Shown here in pieces: positions 55,195 through 63,887 of a stretch of 64,000 nt of DNA. Made by a program: the position numbers and the translations under genes. Location of the stretch: positions 1,952,501 through 2,016,500 of the forward strand of contig NZ_CP053351.1 of NCBI RefSeq assembly GCF_013394655.1, in the 5' to 3' direction. Origin of the DNA: Winogradskyella schleiferi. Its GTDB lineage: Bacteria > Bacteroidota > Bacteroidia > Flavobacteriales > Flavobacteriaceae. Position 1 is the stretch's first letter; every line of letters starts with the position of its first letter. The notes under the pieces are model-generated. The model was not told the origin of the DNA. It did not search any database and saw only the letters and a list, made by a program, of their open reading frames with translations.

Positions 55195-56244
55195 CTAACG
55201 TTTAGGAAGCAATAACTGATGAATAAATCTCAATTTTTCTATAATTACTGACGAAATCACAAACGGATAGACATCAGGAATTCCCATAGCTCTATTGATA
55301 CTATTTACGGCCAATGATAACGGCACACACATTCTGACAATGACATCAAAGTTGTATTTAGTATAAGGATCAAACGACACTTTTGTAGTTAAGGCTTTAT
55401 TGTTAAATTTTGGTTTTACATTAAGTCGAAAAAAATAAGCAGTTTCCACCATGTCCATAATATGCAAGTAATGGGCCCAAGTTTCTGCCCAATCTTCCCA
55501 CGCATGAGAAGTTGCGTACTCACTTATGTATGATTTTTGCCAATCTTTAGGTGCACCTTCCTTGTAATACGTTTGAAGTGCTTGAGAATAATCTAGTTCT
55601 TCATTTCCAAAAATAGTTCTAAATTCTGCGAGCACTTTCGGGTTATCTCTCACTAAGCGATCCCAGAAATAATGACCGACTTCGTGTCTTAAATGCCCAA
55701 CCAAAGTTCTGTAGGGTTCTGTCATATCTTTTCGGGCTTGCTCTCTAGAAACTGAATTTCCTTCTTTAATCAGAATTGTAATAACGCCATCGGCATGGCC
55801 TGTCATTATTTTGGGATTACCGAGTTTTTCAACAAAATCAAAACATAAGCCATCCTCATTTTGCAATTTACTCGGTAAGGACAAACCTATTTTTTGAAGT
55901 TGATAAATGAGGCGATGTTTAGCTACTTCAAGATTTTTCCAATTGTCAAAATTATCTGAATTGGCATTCGAAAGATTTGGTATCGTTCTATTTAATTGAC
56001 AGGCACTACAATAATCTTCAAGATCATCTTTTTCAATGACCCAATTACATACATTGTATTCCTTATTTTTGCAATACTTGTATTCCTTATGATCTCGATC
56101 TGAAATAAGAGTCGCTATATCAGGCGAAAAACTGAGCATCATACGATCTGAAGCTCTATAACCTGTTAATTGGCCACAGTTGTCACAACTGTAGTTTTCA
56201 AAAAACAAAGAGGATTTACAGTTACCGCATTGAAATATTTTCAT
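55195..56244 (-). CDS. Zinc-ribbon metallopeptidase (COG4307-like)
   Basis: A 349-residue protein with an N-terminal zinc ribbon (C6-x-x-C9, C20-x-x-C23), a second cysteine cluster (C58, C66, C79-x-x-C82), and a protease region with HExxH at 187-191 (RHEVGHYFWD) followed by SHAWEDWAETWAHYLH, which supplies the third ligand and acid. It matches the putative zinc-binding metallopeptidases that recur near ATP-grasp/alpha-E genes. It lies 73 bases after the transglutaminase of the minus arm, in the same direction, and converges on the plus arm. Confidence 0.9.
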   Translation of the reverse strand: MKIFQCGNCKSSLFFENYSCDNCGQLTGYRASDRMMLSFSPDIATLISDRDHKEYKYCKNKEYNVCNWVIEKDDLEDYCSACQLNRTIPNLSNANSDNFDNWKNLEVAKHRLIYQLQKIGLSLPSKLQNEDGLCFDFVEKLGNPKIMTGHADGVITILIKEGNSVSREQARKDMTEPYRTLVGHLRHEVGHYFWDRLVRDNPKVLAEFRTIFGNEELDYSQALQTYYKEGAPKDWQKSYISEYATSHAWEDWAETWAHYLHIMDMVETAYFFRLNVKPKFNNKALTTKVSFDPYTKYNFDVIVRMCVPLSLAVNSINRAMGIPDVYPFVISSVIIEKLRFIHQLLLPKR

Positions 56245-56317
56245 GTTATGATAACGACGAAACGCTATTGTATTTAATTAAAATATCGGGCAAAATTAGT
56301 AATTAAGCACCATTAAA

Positions 56318-57160
56318 TTATAATTTTTCAATTAATAATTTAGTGATGAGTTTGGAAGTCGCACTACCTCGAATGCCTCCCGAAACTGGCATAGTTTGTA
56401 TGGAATTGGCACTTGAAGCTATCGGGAAATGCGTATTTCCAGTTAAAACACCATGACTGGGATCTAAACCAAGCCAACCTGTTCCTGGTAAAAAAACCTC
56501 CACCCAAGCATGTAATTCGTATTCAGGGTGTTCCATATCAAAATAATAATAGCCACTTACAAAACGGGCTGCAAGACCTTGTTGTCTTAAAAGGTGTATT
56601 TGCATCCAAGACAAATCGCGACAAGATCCTTTTTTTAATTGAAAGGTTTCATCGGGTAACAATGGCGAACCGACGGCTCTGTATTCCACCTTAAAATCAT
56701 CATGTAATTGTTTGGTAAGTAAGGTTAGATAAGGAATGGTTCTAAAATTAGAAGTTTTTATAATCGCATTTCCATAATCCAAAAGTTCTTCTGATATAAG
56801 TTGACCTTCTAAACTTGAAAACAATAATTTGCTCTGAGGGGTTTCATATTGAAGCGGAAGCTGATTATAATATAACGGATAAATAAGAAATTCAAATGGA
56901 TTAAAGGCTTTGGTTTCCAATAGTGTTGTTGCTGTAATACTTAGCCTATCAGTCGTATCTTCAAACCAACAAAAGTTTAAAACATTTTGTTCCTCATCTA
57001 AGATGATTTTTTGTCCTGTGGGCTTTGGTGATATTTCAATAGAAAAGTCATTGACATCCACATAAGCTGTTTGCCTTGGTTGAAACCTCAAATAATGTGG
57101 TTCCAGAAATACTTCTGAATCAAAAACATATTCGGTTTGATGTGTGATTTTGAATATCAT
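56318..57160 (-). CDS. Transglutaminase-like cysteine protease (minus arm)
   Basis: A 280-residue protein with a beta-sandwich (FKITHQTEYVFDSEVFLEPH) and a full triad: Cys180 (KKGSCRDLSWMQ), His217 (ELHAWVEVFLPG) and Asp233 (WLGLDPSHGV). Sequence is closer to the transglutaminase half of the DUF2126 protein (both read KxGSCRD and LHAWxEV) than to the short one of the plus arm. It is in the leftward operon with alpha-E and ATP-grasp, after a 143-base gap that holds a palindromic repeat. Confidence 0.93.
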   Translation of the reverse strand: MIFKITHQTEYVFDSEVFLEPHYLRFQPRQTAYVDVNDFSIEISPKPTGQKIILDEEQNVLNFCWFEDTTDRLSITATTLLETKAFNPFEFLIYPLYYNQLPLQYETPQSKLLFSSLEGQLISEELLDYGNAIIKTSNFRTIPYLTLLTKQLHDDFKVEYRAVGSPLLPDETFQLKKGSCRDLSWMQIHLLRQQGLAARFVSGYYYFDMEHPEYELHAWVEVFLPGTGWLGLDPSHGVLTGNTHFPIASSANSIQTMPVSGGIRGSATSKLITKLLIEKL

Positions 57161-57190
57161 TTACACTTTATGTTCAATAGTTTTAATGCT

Positions 57191-57216
57191 GTCACACTGA
57201 GCGAAGTCGAAGTGTC
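57191..57216. repeat. REP-like palindromic element
   Basis: GTCACACTGAGCGAAGTCGA followed by AGTGTC forms an imperfect palindrome (ACACT and AGTGT with GAGCG/CGA arms). CACTGAGCGAAGTCGAAGTG-type sequences recur as intergenic repeats in many Bacteroidota genomes, here between the alpha-E and transglutaminase genes. Confidence 0.65.
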
Positions 57217-57303
57217 TCTTTTAGAAGTTCACAATAAGGTCTGGGTCTGGTTTGAACTTTCTTCTTTTTAATTTTATCACACCAAACTAAACCTAACCAT
57301 TTT

Positions 57304-58284
57304 CTATTGCACCTGACTCTGAGACTGATTTTGAACATAAGGTTCTATCGAAAAAAATGAATTATAAATAGCCGAAGAAATATCATTTAATTTCAATTGG
57401 ATATTATCCAAATATTCATGCATGCCATTGGCTATAATATCATTGATATCTGCATATTCCAACTGGGATTTTAAAACACCCAATTGCCGTTGTGCATTGT
57501 TACTAAAACCAACAGAACTACCAGAGAGAGTAATCAGACAACGTTCCGCACTCAATAAACAAGCTAATATAGAACGTGGAAATTCCGTATCTAAAATCAA
57601 GAATTCTGCAATTCCTGAAGACGTGAGTTTTCCATTCTTTTTTCTGTACATATCAAAAGCACTAACCGATTTTAAAAGTGCAGCCCATTGAATTAAATCT
57701 AATGAAGACCCAATTAATTTTGGTGACTTTAATAACAAATGATATTTAGCATCTAAAACCCGAGAGGTTTTATCAGCACGTTCAATTATTTGACCCAATT
57801 TTGCAAAATGCCAACCTTCGTTACGGGAAATTGTGGCATAGTACATTCCGTAAACCAATTGACAACCATTTTTTATATCGGTAAACAAACGCCTCAATTC
57901 TTTATCCGATTGATTTTTTTTAGCTGCTGCGTTTTTTACTAAATAATAAAGCGCATTTATTTGTTCCCATACTTCTTTTGTTATCTCTGCTCTTACGGCT
58001 CTTGCATTTTCCCTTGAATTGAGGATACAATTAAAAATAGAATTCGGGTTTTCTTTATCGAAGGTCAAGAAATAAATAACCTTGCTTTTTTCAACATTCG
58101 GATATAGCGATTCATACAATTCCCAATCGCCTGTAATAAGAACTAGTGGCTGCCACTGCTCTACTTCATTAGGTGGTAATTCCAATGACAAATTATAATT
58201 CACATCCATAAAGCGTGCGTAATTCTCTGCACGTTCAAGATATCTATTCATCCAATATATAGTGTTTGCGACTCTTCCTAACAT
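57304..58284 (-). CDS. Alpha-E domain protein
   Basis: A 326-residue all-helical protein starting MLGRVANTIYWMNRYLERAE, the signature of alpha-E domains (COG2307), and ending in a Gln-rich tail (QSQSQVQ). It corresponds to the C-terminal half of the plus-arm fusion but is separate here. Its role is unknown; association with ATP-grasp and transglutaminase is the only guide. It starts 10 bases after the ATP-grasp stop. Confidence 0.93.
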   Translation of the reverse strand: MLGRVANTIYWMNRYLERAENYARFMDVNYNLSLELPPNEVEQWQPLVLITGDWELYESLYPNVEKSKVIYFLTFDKENPNSIFNCILNSRENARAVRAEITKEVWEQINALYYLVKNAAAKKNQSDKELRRLFTDIKNGCQLVYGMYYATISRNEGWHFAKLGQIIERADKTSRVLDAKYHLLLKSPKLIGSSLDLIQWAALLKSVSAFDMYRKKNGKLTSSGIAEFLILDTEFPRSILACLLSAERCLITLSGSSVGFSNNAQRQLGVLKSQLEYADINDIIANGMHEYLDNIQLKLNDISSAIYNSFFSIEPYVQNQSQSQVQ

Positions 58285-58294
58285 AAATTTTTTT

Positions 58295-59731
58295 TTAACT
58301 ATTTAAAACCCAAGTATCTTTACTGCCTCCTCCTTGAGATGAATTGACCACTATAGACCCTTTTTTCAGTGCCACACGTGTCAATGCTCCCGGAATAATT
58401 TTTATATCCTCTCCATACAAAGCATAAGGTCTTAAATCTACGTGGCGTCCTTCGATGGTATTGTCTGCTATTGTTGGCACCCTTGATAAGTTAATCATCG
58501 GTTGGGCTATATAATTTCTTGGTTTGTTCTTGATTTTTGCAATGAATTCCTCTTGCTCTTTTTTAGTGGATTTTGGTCCAATCAGCATCCCATATCCGCC
58601 GGAAGCATCAGTTTGTTTCACTACCAAATTATGAATGTTTTCAATCACATATTTGCAATCATCCTTTTCATCACATATATACGTTTTTACATTAGGCAAA
58701 ATCATATCTTCACCCATATAGTATTTAATGATTCTAGGAATATAGGCATAAACCGCCTTGTCATCCACAACGCCTGTTCCGGGTGCATTGACTAAAACCA
58801 CGTTGCCTTTGAGATAGGCCCTAAAAAGACCAGGTGTACCTAATAAAGATTTCTTATTAAAGACTTCTGGATCAATAAAATCATCATCCACACGACGGTA
58901 AATTACATCCACACGCTTCAGACCATTGGTCGTAATCATGTAAACCATATCATTTTTAACAATTAAATCGCGTCCTTCCACCAACTCTGCTCCCATTTGT
59001 TGTGCTAAATAGGAATGCTCAAAATAAGCCGAATTATAAATTCCTGGTGTCATAACTGCAACAGTCGGTTTATCAATATCAACTAGCGATTCTAAAGTAT
59101 CCCTTAAAGTATGGGTGTAATTATAAACTGGTTTTACATCGAGTTTTTCGAATAACTCAGGAAATGTTCGTTTTAAAATTTCTCGATTTTCTAACATATA
59201 CGAGACACCTGAAGGACATCTTAAATTATCCTCAAGCACATAATACATGCCATCTCCACCTTTGATTAAATCAGAACCTGTAATATGGCACCAAATATCC
59301 TTTGGTGGTTTAAAACCGACTAATTCCTTTAAATAGGAAACACTAGACAGAATCATTTCTTTAGGAATAATTTTATCCTTAAACACATTTTGGTCATTAT
59401 ATATATCCTGAATGAAAAGGTTGAGCGCTTTAATGCGTTGCTGTAGTCCTTTTTCAAGGTGATTCCATTCGTTATTAGCTATAATTCTGGGTATGATGTC
59501 TAAATGAAGTATCCGCTCTATGCCTTGGTTGTCACTATACACATTAAAAGTCATTCCAAATGAGAGCTGTGCTCTGTCCGTGGCATGTTGAAGTGTGTTT
59601 AATTTTTTCTGACTCATATTCTGCAGCCGTTCTGCAAATAATTGATAATTAGGTCTTATATTATTGTTTTCATCAAACATTTCGTCGTAAAAGCCCTTGG
59701 TATCATAAGCTGAGAAATCTAATTTTGGCAT
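58295..59731 (-). CDS. Circularly permuted type 2 ATP-grasp protein
   Basis: A 478-residue COG2308-type protein with all expected elements: GMTFNVYSDNQGIERI, the metal motif VLEDNLRCPSGVSYMLENR, YFEHSYLAQQMG, RRVDDDFIDPEVF, the glycine-rich loop VKQTDASGGYGMLIGP and the end SSQGGGSKDTWVLNS. It probably activates a carboxylate with ATP and ligates it to an amine. It is the first gene of the leftward arm, upstream of alpha-E. Confidence 0.94.
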   Translation of the reverse strand: MPKLDFSAYDTKGFYDEMFDENNNIRPNYQLFAERLQNMSQKKLNTLQHATDRAQLSFGMTFNVYSDNQGIERILHLDIIPRIIANNEWNHLEKGLQQRIKALNLFIQDIYNDQNVFKDKIIPKEMILSSVSYLKELVGFKPPKDIWCHITGSDLIKGGDGMYYVLEDNLRCPSGVSYMLENREILKRTFPELFEKLDVKPVYNYTHTLRDTLESLVDIDKPTVAVMTPGIYNSAYFEHSYLAQQMGAELVEGRDLIVKNDMVYMITTNGLKRVDVIYRRVDDDFIDPEVFNKKSLLGTPGLFRAYLKGNVVLVNAPGTGVVDDKAVYAYIPRIIKYYMGEDMILPNVKTYICDEKDDCKYVIENIHNLVVKQTDASGGYGMLIGPKSTKKEQEEFIAKIKNKPRNYIAQPMINLSRVPTIADNTIEGRHVDLRPYALYGEDIKIIPGALTRVALKKGSIVVNSSQGGGSKDTWVLNS

Positions 59732-60197
59732 AAGCGGTTTTTATAAGTTTTACAATTAATAGTGTTTTTTAGAAAGTTATAAACCCAATAGTTTGAGGTG
59801 AGTTTGAAATCTAAAAAATGAAATAAATTCAGTGTTAATAAAATAAAGGATACTAATGGATGGTGTCATTGTATTTCAACAAAGTACAAAAAATATTGCT
59901 CAAATACTAATAATAACGTGTACTTTACGATTCCTATAATTTATGGGAATAAAAATATTAAAATAGAAAAACGGTTATGGGAAAATTACCATATTCTAAA
60001 AAAACTTATAACTTTATTACAAGTTTAACTGGGGTTTTATATCCCACGATTTCAATTTTAATTCAGGTTATTTATAGTTTTAAAAACTTGTAAAATCATG
60101 TAAAAACATAAGTTGGAACATTATATCGTTTTCAATATTTCATTTAAAGTCATTAACTTGCTGTTCAAGTAAATTAAGTGATAAACTTCAATACTAT
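59732..60197. other. Divergent intergenic region
   Basis: About 465 bases, AT-rich, between the minus-arm ATP-grasp gene and the rightward sugar-isomerase-like gene. It should hold both promoters. No gene was seen. Confidence 0.55.
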
Positions 60198-61166
60198 ATG
60201 AGTAAGTTTAAAAATACATATTCAAGAAGAGAATTTACCAAACTTTCTGCCATGGGATTGGCGGCAATGCCTTTATTCAAATTTCAAAATGCATTGGACA
60301 AAACAATTTTGTTTCCTGAGGACCAACTCGAAGTACATCTGTTTTCGAAACATCTTCAGTTTTTGGACTATAATGCCATGTCCGAAGCAGCTGCAGAAAT
60401 GGGTTTCGATGGACTGGATTTGACCGTTAGGCGAAAAGGCCATGTGTTACCAAAAAATGTCAAGACGGATTTACCAAAAGCTGTAAAAGCTATAAAAAAT
60501 CATGGTCTTAAAACGAGCATGATGTCCACCAATGTTTGGGATATAAACGATAACGTTAACAGAACCGTATTGGCAATCGCCAGCCAGTTAGGCTTTACAC
60601 ATTACCGCACGGATTGGTTAAAATATCCTGATGACCGGTCCATTCAGGAAAGTCAGTTAAAGTTTGGAGCTCAAGCCTACGATTTAGAAAAATTGAATGA
60701 AGAATTAGGATTAATTGGTGGTTATCAAAATCATTCAGGAAAACATGTTGGTGCACCTGTTTGGGATTTGCTTCCCATTTTGGAAACTACCAATGGTAAA
60801 CATATGGGTTGTCAATATGATATCAGACATGCCGTTGTTGAAGGTGCTGGCAGTTGGGAACTGGGTTTACAACGCATTAGACCTTATATTAATTCTATAG
60901 TTATCAAGGATTTTAAATGGGATTATAAAGACGGTAAATGGCAAATTGAAAACGTACCTCTTGGCGAAGGTATGGTAGATTTTAAGCGCTATTTTTCAAT
61001 ACTCAAATCCTATAAAATTAATGTGCCTGTGTCATTACACTTAGAGTATGATTTAGGAGGTGCCGAAAAGGGGCTTTCAAAATTAACAATGGACAAAGAA
61101 GCTGTTTTCAACTCTATGAAACAAGATTTAAACTATCTAAGGGAAACTTGGAAAAACGCGGAATAA
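60198..61166 (+). CDS. Tat-exported sugar phosphate isomerase/epimerase-like TIM barrel
   Basis: A 322-residue protein with a Tat-type signal (SRREFTKLSAMGLAAMP) and a xylose-isomerase-like AP-endonuclease 2 barrel: MGFDGLDLTVRRKGHVLP, IGGYQNHSGKHVGAPVWDL, and PLGEGMVDFKRYFSIL near the end. Such proteins are usually sugar isomerases or epimerases; the twin-arginine signal indicates periplasmic action. Metal ligands are not mapped. It is followed 10 bases later by the exonuclease-GIY-YIG gene. Confidence 0.85.
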   Translation: MSKFKNTYSRREFTKLSAMGLAAMPLFKFQNALDKTILFPEDQLEVHLFSKHLQFLDYNAMSEAAAEMGFDGLDLTVRRKGHVLPKNVKTDLPKAVKAIKNHGLKTSMMSTNVWDINDNVNRTVLAIASQLGFTHYRTDWLKYPDDRSIQESQLKFGAQAYDLEKLNEELGLIGGYQNHSGKHVGAPVWDLLPILETTNGKHMGCQYDIRHAVVEGAGSWELGLQRIRPYINSIVIKDFKWDYKDGKWQIENVPLGEGMVDFKRYFSILKSYKINVPVSLHLEYDLGGAEKGLSKLTMDKEAVFNSMKQDLNYLRETWKNAE

Positions 61167-61176
61167 TAATGAGACT

Positions 61177-62514
61177 ATGATCTATACCATCATCGATGTA
61201 GAAACCACAGGACAAGGAAATCGCATGACCGAGATTTCCATCTTTAAATATGATGGTACAACGGTCATTGACGAGTTTACATCGCTCATTAATCCAGAAA
61301 GTTATATTCCTACCCATATCACGGCACTCACAGGAATTGATAACGGTATGGTTGCAGATGCACCGATCTTTGAAGAAGTAGCCCAAGATATTTTGAACAT
61401 TACCGACGACACCATTTTTGTGGCCCACAATGTCAACTTTGATTATAACATTATAAGTGGCGAATTTAAACGTATTGGAATGGAATTTACCAGAAAGAAA
61501 CTGTGTACGGTTCGTTTATCCAGACGTTTAATTCCAGGCCATCGTTCTTATAGTTTGGGGAAATTATGTAAAGCTTTGGACATCAATTTAGTGGATAGAC
61601 ACAGAGCTAGAGGCGATGCTGAAGCTACGGTCATTTTATTTGAAATATTATTAAGTCAACAAAAGGCTAATGACGTTTTTAAAGAATTTTTAAACAAGAA
61701 TTCTAGAGAAGCGACCTTACCTCCTAACCTTCCCAAGGCAGTTTTTGAAGCTTTACCAAATGCAGCTGGTATTTATTATTTTAAGGATAAAAAAGGAAAA
61801 GTCATTTATGTTGGTAAAGCTATCAACATTAAAAAACGAGTGCTCAGTCATTTTTATAGCAAAACTAAAAAGTCGCTACAAATGGTGAGGGAAACCAGAG
61901 ACATTGATTTTGAAATTTCAGGTAGTGAATTAATTGCTTTGTTAATGGAAGATGCAGCAATCAAGCATCACTTTCCTGTTTATAATGTTTCGGCAAAACG
62001 TACCATTCAATCGTTTGCCATTTTTTCTTATGAAGATAGAAAAGGGATTTTGCATTTGGCAAGCAATAAAGCACGTTTGGTACCAAATCCTATCATTACA
62101 TTTTTTAATGTTCGGGATGTACGGTCGTATTTGGAAAAGTTGTGCGAACGTTATAATCTATGTCCTAAATATTGTCATCTACAGGAAGCCGTTTCAGAAT
62201 GCTCACATTATAGTATTAAAAACTGTAAAGGCATCTGTAGGGATGAAGAAACGGTTGAAGCCTATAACAACAGGGTTCTTGACGCAATACACGAAATGTT
62301 CAATCAAAAGAAAAATATCGTACTGAAAGAAAAGGGCAGAAATCACAATGAAGAAGGTTTTGTGATGATAAAAGATGGCGAATATTTAGGTTATGGTTTT
62401 ATAGACAAAGAAGAAAAAATCAATCATATTGACGATTTAAACACGTTTCTGATTCCACAGAAAAACAGTGTTGATGTTCAGAAGATTTTGAAACCTGTTT
62501 TGTTGAAGATTTAA
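61177..62514 (+). CDS. DEDDh exonuclease-GIY-YIG fusion protein
   Basis: A 445-residue protein with an N-terminal DnaQ-like 3'-5' exonuclease: IIDVETTG (Asp7, Glu9), FVAHNVNFDY and HRARGDAEATVILFE supply the DEDDh residues. The middle holds a UvrC/Cho-like GIY-YIG nuclease: AAGIYYFKDKKGKVIYVGK, ISGSELIALLMEDAAI. The last part has four cysteines (CPKYCHLQEAVSECSHYSIKNC region, C154-type pattern). DNA-repair or end-processing role expected. This fusion recurs in Bacteroidota and Actinobacteria. Confidence 0.9.
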   Translation: MIYTIIDVETTGQGNRMTEISIFKYDGTTVIDEFTSLINPESYIPTHITALTGIDNGMVADAPIFEEVAQDILNITDDTIFVAHNVNFDYNIISGEFKRIGMEFTRKKLCTVRLSRRLIPGHRSYSLGKLCKALDINLVDRHRARGDAEATVILFEILLSQQKANDVFKEFLNKNSREATLPPNLPKAVFEALPNAAGIYYFKDKKGKVIYVGKAINIKKRVLSHFYSKTKKSLQMVRETRDIDFEISGSELIALLMEDAAIKHHFPVYNVSAKRTIQSFAIFSYEDRKGILHLASNKARLVPNPIITFFNVRDVRSYLEKLCERYNLCPKYCHLQEAVSECSHYSIKNCKGICRDEETVEAYNNRVLDAIHEMFNQKKNIVLKEKGRNHNEEGFVMIKDGEYLGYGFIDKEEKINHIDDLNTFLIPQKNSVDVQKILKPVLLKI

Positions 62515-62539
62515 ATTAGGTTTTAAGTAATATAAGCCG

Positions 62540-63385
62540 TTATTGGGAATCCTCTTCATTTTTCTTGAAATGCACATCGAGTTGAGGAAAGGCTATTATA
62601 ATCTCATTTTCTTGAAATTTCTTTACAATATTTCGTCTGATATCACTTTTAATAGAACCAATCCCAAAGGTATTCTTACTAAAAAATAACAGTTGAAAAT
62701 CCAATGACGAAGCGCCAAAACCCATAAGCCTGCCTTGTGTTAATTCCCGGTCATAGACATCGGGATGCTCAAATGCACTTTCTTCGAGAATACGGATTAC
62801 CTTATCCACATCACTCCCATAAGCGACACCAACATCAATCCTGAAGCGGGTTTTGTCATTCTGATGACTCCAATTGATGACTTTACTTGTTGTTATTAAG
62901 GAATTCGGGATAATGATTGAAATATCGTCAGTATTAAGACCTTTGGACGTTCTTATCCCTATGGTTTGTATTTTAACCACAATACCATCAATTTCCAACA
63001 CATCATTGATTTTTATAGAACGTTCTGTAAGCAAAATAATTCCAGAAATAATATCATTAAAAGTTTGTTGCAACCCAAGCCCAATACCAACAAGTAAGGC
63101 GGCCGAACCAGCCAGTAAAATCGTCACTTTTATCCCTAGTGTTTCCAATATCAAACCAAAAGTGATGATCCATATGATATAGCGTATTATTTGATAAACC
63201 GCCTGGATATTCCCTTTTTCATGTTCGTTAACATCTGTACGTCTAAAAAGCATTCTTTTAATGATCCACAATAGTAATCTTGTGATCAGAATAATTATCA
63301 AAATCTTTACAATCATACTCACTTTTAGCGAATAGTCACCCACTGATAAAATCACGTAATCTAAAAGTTCTTGTAATGATTGCAT
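62540..63385 (-). CDS. MscS-family mechanosensitive channel
   Basis: A 281-residue protein with three membrane helices (about 22-42, 60-80, 88-108), the pore-lining glycine/alanine helix LLAGSAALLVGIGLGLQQTF and the MscS core II.LTERSIKINDVLEIDG, GIRTSKGLNTDDISIIIPNS, then FRIDVGVAYGSDVDKV. It relieves osmotic pressure at the inner membrane. It ends 26 bases from the convergent exonuclease gene. Confidence 0.93.
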   Translation of the reverse strand: MQSLQELLDYVILSVGDYSLKVSMIVKILIIILITRLLLWIIKRMLFRRTDVNEHEKGNIQAVYQIIRYIIWIITFGLILETLGIKVTILLAGSAALLVGIGLGLQQTFNDIISGIILLTERSIKINDVLEIDGIVVKIQTIGIRTSKGLNTDDISIIIPNSLITTSKVINWSHQNDKTRFRIDVGVAYGSDVDKVIRILEESAFEHPDVYDRELTQGRLMGFGASSLDFQLLFFSKNTFGIGSIKSDIRRNIVKKFQENEIIIAFPQLDVHFKKNEEDSQ

Positions 63386-63887
63386 AAACTAGTATAAAGG
63401 TTTAGTAAATATACTTCTAAATTTGAATGTGTATTTATTTTCATAAAAATAGTTTAAATGTTCAAACCGTGTGACGCGCTTTTAAGTTATATAATAAATT
63501 TTAGATTGGTCTGTCCTTCTTTTCCTCCACACTCTTAAATATGTACATTTGAATACACCAAGCGTATAAGCTTAAAATGCATAAAACCTCAAAAATTATA
63601 GCCTCTTTTATTTGGAACTTATCATTATTTTCCTTAATTTAGTAACATCATAATTGGGGTGCTTAAGTTAAACAGCTGAAATTATACCCATTGTACTTCG
63701 TCGGTTAATGCCAACTGTAGGAAATTATGATATCAAAGAGAATCAAGACTTAAAAAATCTTCATTCTCTTTGTTTCTTTTATACTATTGGTAAATTTTGT
63801 TTTGTAACCAAATTGATTTAAACCAACGATGGCCATAAAAAAATCCCGCTGCTGCGAGATTTTTAATTTTTTTATAAATTCTAGAAA
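63386..63887. other. Intergenic region
   Basis: About 500 bases without a recognisable gene, AT-rich, containing the CsbD terminator at its right end. Confidence 0.55.
63837..63865 (-). terminator. Terminator of the CsbD gene
   Basis: AAAAATCCCGC and GCGAGATTTTT pair with one mismatch around TGCT; on the minus strand a T run follows. It lies 22 bases beyond the CsbD stop. Confidence 0.85.
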
